8,151 bases of DNA from Bacillota bacterium (GTDB lineage Bacteria > Bacillota > Clostridia > Christensenellales > CAG-138), in NCBI GenBank assembly GCA_023458355.1, contig JAEWZS010000226.1:1-8151 (forward strand), given 5' to 3'. Shown here piece after piece: positions 5,080-8,151 of the stretch. Position numbers and translations under genes: made by a program. The notes below the pieces were generated by a model. That model worked only from the letters and a program-made list of their open reading frames with translations, was not told where the DNA came from and did no database searches. The stretch's first letter is position 1; each line of letters opens with the position of its first letter.

Positions 5080-5724
5080 TTATACGTTCAGCGTCATGAG
5101 AAGGATCGCATCGTGGAGTTCCGCTTCGTCGAGCAGTTTGTCATTCAAAACGGTGCCCTTACCGGCGAAAAACTCGCCATCGTCACTTCCGACATCGTTT
5201 AGGAGCGTTTTGCCGAGTAAAAACTGCTTAGACTCCTGGTTGACACGACTTACGGGGGTTTCAGGCGTTTCGATTGCGGTCTCGTTGATAAACACGACAT
5301 TGCCCGCGAGAGAGGCGACCTGTGCTACATCGTATTCCGTGCCGTTATCGAGGTAGATAACGTTTAGTGCACCCGTTTTATCCTCGAATGCAAAATCCTT
5401 CACGGTGCCGAGGATGTTACCCGCACTCGAAAGCACTGTAGCGCCCGGCATGAAGAAGCCTTTTTCGATAATGCGGAGTATCTCAGCGGATTCGTAAAGC
5501 TTTTTCGCGTTATCCACGGAGCCTGTTACGACGTAGTTTACGCCTATGCCCACCACATCGCCAAGGTTGATAGCGCGAAATTCATAACCTGCACTGTTTT
5601 TCAGAATCAGGTATTCAGCATTTTTCGCACCGGCATTAATCACGATATCTTGAACGACGCCACATTCGCGCCCCTCTTTTATACCCATGACCTTCAGGCC
5701 GATTACTTCCGACGACTTCTTCAT
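5080..5724 (-). CDS. Two-domain PRC-barrel protein
   Basis: A 214-residue, probably cytosolic protein without signal peptide or membrane segment. ATG 5724 has AGGAGG 8 bases upstream (5733-5738). Two PRC-barrel-like units are visible: residues about 5-75 (EVIGLKVMGIKEGRECGVVQDIVIN...) and about 90-150 (FFMPGATVLSSAGNILGTVKDFAFED). A C-terminal module (about 168-214) reads LLGKTLLNDVGSDDGEFFAGKGTVLNDKLLDEAELHDAI, resembling a small beta-rich 'G-x-x-x-x-D...G...I/A-x-K-G-T' fold. Short PRC-barrel proteins of Firmicutes (YlmC/YmxH type) have one domain of about 80-90 residues, so this is a longer form. PRC barrels act in RNA processing, photosynthesis and often unknown roles; no specific function is claimed. 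It has its own promoter but also lies 78 bases downstream of the VanW gene on the same strand, so readthrough may add to expression. Confidence 0.85.
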   Translation of the reverse strand: MKKSSEVIGLKVMGIKEGRECGVVQDIVINAGAKNAEYLILKNSAGYEFRAINLGDVVGIGVNYVVTGSVDNAKKLYESAEILRIIEKGFFMPGATVLSSAGNILGTVKDFAFEDKTGALNVIYLDNGTEYDVAQVASLAGNVVFINETAIETPETPVSRVNQESKQFLLGKTLLNDVGSDDGEFFAGKGTVLNDKLLDEAELHDAILLMTLNV

Positions 5725-5752
5725 GTTCTGCTCCTCCTATGTTGCTCTTACT

Positions 5753-5781
5753 ATCATAATACATAAATGCAAAATTTGTAA
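5753..5781 (-). promoter_or_regulatory. Vegetative promoter of the PRC-barrel gene
   Basis: On the minus strand, TTACAA (5781-5776), a 17-base spacer and TATGAT (5758-5753) are seen, starting 22 bases after the VanW stop. No clear hairpin terminator separates the two genes. Confidence 0.75.
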
Positions 5782-5802
5782 GTATCTGCACGAAAAAAGG
5801 CT

Positions 5803-7200
5803 TTATTTTATGATGTCATTTGTGCCGACAAGTACAGTTCCCTGCACAGCGCGGAAATAGTCGTGTGAAACGAGCTCGCTTTGGTATACCGCACCGCCTC
5901 TTAAGTAGTGGCGATACACCAAAACCTCGTACCCCGGCCGGCTTTTCACCTGGGTTTTGCTCACGCCCGCGGTGAGTTTATCGGTATAGATAATCTGCGG
6001 CGTGGGGATGTCGGTTTGGTTGATGATTCGGTTTTCCAAAACAATCTCCACGTCCTCTTCGAGAGGCTGCCCATATATTTCCACGGAAACGATGAGGTCC
6101 TTCAATTCTGCCGAGAAATAAATAGGATAAGAGGAGCGGTTTTTGATCTTGAGGTCCTTGTTGTTCCAGTTGAGCGTCGCATCAAGGCCAATCGGAAGAT
6201 AATCGGATGGCCATGTATGGTGCACGCGCTCAACGATTTCCATATCTGCGAGAAGTGCTGCGTTGTAGAGAGTGCCCGCAAGCTGGCATATGCCGCCGCC
6301 TACGTCATCCGTCAGTTGGCCGTCCACGATGGCCGGAGCTATGGTAAAGCCCTTTTCCAATGTGCGCTGCCCTACGAGCTCGTTGAGCGAAAGCGTTTCT
6401 CCGGGCTGTAATACAAAACCATCTACGGCCTTACACATCAAATCAATATTAATATTACGCTTGTCGTTTTTTGTCGCTATGGTACGGAATTGCACAAGGA
6501 GTGCGGTGCTCTTTTCAAGCTCCGTAACCGTAACAGTAGGCTCGATAACCTTTATGAACTTACCCGTTACGTTTAAGGGGGAATTGTCTCCGTTGCGAAT
6601 GCGACCTGCGAGCTCGGTGCAAACAGCTTCGGGATATGCGATATTGCCGGTCATTTCGTTTGTATAGGTGAAGGTGCGCGTCAAGGGATTAAAATTCGCG
6701 GTAGCATCTACCACTTCCTGCGCGTTCTCATTTAAAAAAGCGCCTACATTCTCCACCATCGTCTCCATATCGATGGAGATATCGGAATTGAGTTCAAGTG
6801 CGTCTTGTGTGTTGTTGAAATCCCCCAACAAATCGCCGCTTTTATTATAGGAATAGGCAACATTTAAAACCTCGGCCGCGTTGCCGCTCACGCCTAGCTC
6901 TGATGCGGAAAAAACCCTTTTCACGCCGTTGAAATTAAGCTCAATTTTAATCGCTTCAAGCCGTTGCGCTTCCTTATTCAGCACGAGATTGCTTCCGTCT
7001 TTTTGGCTCATGCCGCTTAAATCCACGCCGTCCACATGTGTTCCCTGCGAAAAAACGCTTTTTTTAGCTACGTCACGCATGCCGCCATATACGCCGAGAA
7101 ACATCATCGCCAGCGCTATGGAGATCACAACGACCCAATTTACAATGGTCACCCAAACAGGTCGATCAATTTTCGGCTCGTTCTTTGCAGGTTCTCTCAT
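5803..7200 (-). CDS. VanW/YoaR-like membrane-anchored envelope protein
   Basis: A 465-residue protein with a short charged cytoplasmic N-terminus, one membrane segment (about 15-37) and a large outside portion. Residues about 55-235 resemble the peptidoglycan-binding-4-like region found before VanW domains (GVDLSGMSQKDG; FSASELGV). Residues about 240-380 form the VanW domain, with V300GGGICQ306, LYNAALLADMEIVERVHH and PSDYLPIGLDATLNW (332-345). The last about 70 residues (IPTPQIIYTDKLTAG...KSRPGYEVLVYR...) look like a degenerate G5-type module. VanW proteins occur in glycopeptide-resistance clusters and, more often, as ordinary cell-envelope proteins; their biochemical activity is not established. 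No van genes are nearby, so resistance is not inferred. Its ATG overlaps the TGA of the upstream acidic-protein gene (ATGA), indicating translational coupling. Confidence 0.93.
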   Translation of the reverse strand: MREPAKNEPKIDRPVWVTIVNWVVVISIALAMMFLGVYGGMRDVAKKSVFSQGTHVDGVDLSGMSQKDGSNLVLNKEAQRLEAIKIELNFNGVKRVFSASELGVSGNAAEVLNVAYSYNKSGDLLGDFNNTQDALELNSDISIDMETMVENVGAFLNENAQEVVDATANFNPLTRTFTYTNEMTGNIAYPEAVCTELAGRIRNGDNSPLNVTGKFIKVIEPTVTVTELEKSTALLVQFRTIATKNDKRNINIDLMCKAVDGFVLQPGETLSLNELVGQRTLEKGFTIAPAIVDGQLTDDVGGGICQLAGTLYNAALLADMEIVERVHHTWPSDYLPIGLDATLNWNNKDLKIKNRSSYPIYFSAELKDLIVSVEIYGQPLEEDVEIVLENRIINQTDIPTPQIIYTDKLTAGVSKTQVKSRPGYEVLVYRHYLRGGAVYQSELVSHDYFRAVQGTVLVGTNDIIK

Positions 7201-8151
7201 ATTCCCTTTTCTTTTAACAACTTCATAATAATCAGAAGCTGGCGTTTTTCATCTTCGCTAAGCGCAAAGCCGCTATTGAGAAGCGCAAACAAACTTGTGA
7301 GCGCGTCGCTATACTGCCGTTTAGCGACCAAACTCTTGACCTCCGCCATCGCTTCATCCTTGCGTCGCTTATAGTCGTCCGGTGCGGGTACGGGCTCAAA
7401 GGCAAGTTCTTTAGCGGGTTCGGAGACGAGCACCGAGGGTTCTTGTTCTTGTGTGCTTTCGATGAGTACAATCTCCGGTTCTTCTTTAGATGCTGCAGAA
7501 ATTGCTTCCTTCGCGGGCTGTAGAACCCCTTCCATAGCAACAGGCGCAGACCCCGGGGTCTCTGTATCTGCCTCCGGCTCTTCCTCATACCCGGTGCGCT
7601 CAGGCATTTCAAGCTCGACTACTGTAAATGCTTCATCGTAAAGTTCGGTTTCTTGTTTAGAAGCCTCTTTTATTTCGGCTGTTTCAGGCACAACGGCTTC
7701 ATCCTCTTTTTCAGCCCACGCAAAGAATTTATCTGTTTCCGGTTCATTAACTTCAGGCTCTTGAACCGCAGCCTCCGCCGCTTTCAATTCTTCGGCTTCC
7801 AAATCTTCTTCGATAAACCTGACAAACTTAGCTGCGTCAAATTCGACCATACCGGCTCCTTTCTTCGCGTCCACTTCGTCCGTAGTTATTTTAGAATCAG
7901 CCTCACTCTCCATAACCTCGGCTTGTTCAGAGGTTATTTCAACCTCTTCGTTAAACGCTTCCTCATCTTCCTCATCTTCCTCATCTTCCTCCTCAAACGG
8001 CGGCAGGAAGTCAGGCTCGTCGGTAAATGTATACTTCTCGGCAATTTTCTCAAGTACAAGCGGCGGTATATCGCTTTCTTCCTCTTCTATTATAAATTGC
8101 TCCGTCTCAGCGTTGTCTGAAGCTTCCTCATTTTCGAGGGTCTCCTCAAGC
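7197..8151 (-). CDS. Highly acidic Glu-rich protein of unknown function, 5' end outside window
   Basis: The frame stays open from 8150 down to the TGA at 7197, 317 visible residues, so the gene starts beyond the right edge. An ATG at 7913 is internal: the acidic composition continues unbroken upstream of it and no ribosome-binding site precedes it. The protein is very rich in Glu, Asp, Ala and Pro and looks disordered, with a pure acidic run of EDE repeats (7962-7994). Only the last about 60 residues look folded: a Lys/Arg-containing helical segment (YKRRKDEAMAEVKSLVAKRQ, then SDALTSLFALLNSGFALSEDEKRQLLIIMKLL). No signal peptide or membrane segment is visible in this part. It overlaps the VanW gene by four bases and is probably its operon partner. 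I do not recognise a family; a scaffold or interaction role is only a guess. Confidence 0.85.
   Translation of the reverse strand, partial: LEETLENEEASDNAETEQFIIEEEESDIPPLVLEKIAEKYTFTDEPDFLPPFEEEDEEDEEDEEAFNEEVEITSEQAEVMESEADSKITTDEVDAKKGAGMVEFDAAKFVRFIEEDLEAEELKAAEAAVQEPEVNEPETDKFFAWAEKEDEAVVPETAEIKEASKQETELYDEAFTVVELEMPERTGYEEEPEADTETPGSAPVAMEGVLQPAKEAISAASKEEPEIVLIESTQEQEPSVLVSEPAKELAFEPVPAPDDYKRRKDEAMAEVKSLVAKRQYSDALTSLFALLNSGFALSEDEKRQLLIIMKLLKEKGI
7962..7988 (-). repeat. Three tandem 9-bp repeats in the acidic gene
   Basis: CTCATCTTC occurs three times in tandem on the plus strand, encoding EDE-EDE-EDE on the minus strand. The 9-bp unit keeps frame, so copy-number change would lengthen or shorten the acidic run without breaking the gene. 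Confidence 0.9.

Noticed and set aside
5908..6411. 167-codon open frame antisense to the VanW gene
   Set aside because: It lies wholly opposite a well-supported gene with conserved motifs and has no ribosome-binding site of its own.
7653..8120. Plus-strand Phe/Leu-rich frame resembling a membrane protein
   Set aside because: It mirrors the Glu-rich codons of the acidic gene (GAA/GAG read as TTC/CTC) on the other strand.

Overview
The window looks like a chromosomal segment of a low-to-mid-GC Gram-positive anaerobe of the Clostridia type (Bacillota). This is inferred from strong AGGAGG ribosome-binding sites, canonical vegetative promoters, and the gene families present: DegV, a VanW/YoaR-like membrane-anchored envelope protein, a secreted YkwD-like CAP protein, a PRC-barrel protein, and TetR and AraC regulators. 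No tRNA, rRNA, transposase, integrase, phage gene or CRISPR array is visible. Genus cannot be assigned from the sequence alone.

Layout. Positions 1-363 (+) hold the C-terminal part of an AAC(6')-like GNAT acetyltransferase, closed by a hairpin terminator. Positions 411-697 are a non-coding, hairpin-packed element (element A), followed by a convergent gene (689-1756, -) for a secreted protein with a cysteine-rich N-terminal region, a Thr/Pro linker and a CAP domain. A roughly 400-base divergent spacer follows, with a clear promoter for a TetR-family regulator (2167-2745, +) and its terminator. A second, shorter hairpin element (element B, 2836-2991) lies before the convergent DegV gene (3003-3830, -). 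DegV is divergent from an AraC-type regulator (4024-4866, +). The shared spacer holds a textbook degV promoter overlapped by a 20-bp-spaced direct repeat that could be the AraC operator. Convergent to AraC is a minus-strand group: a very acidic protein of unknown function (7197 to beyond the right edge) overlapping by ATGA with a VanW-family envelope protein (5803-7200), then a PRC-barrel protein (5080-5724) with its own promoter and a terminator shared with araC.

How the parts may work together. The acidic protein and VanW protein look translationally coupled and so probably act together at the envelope. The AraC regulator may control degV. The TetR regulator has no obvious adjacent target and may autoregulate. 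The most unusual feature is the pair of related hairpin elements, each filling a gap between convergent genes. They share sequence modules in the same order, one hairpin shows a compensatory base-pair change between copies, and copy A carries a 49-nt insertion relative to copy B. They look like a dispersed structured repeat family tied to gene 3' ends.
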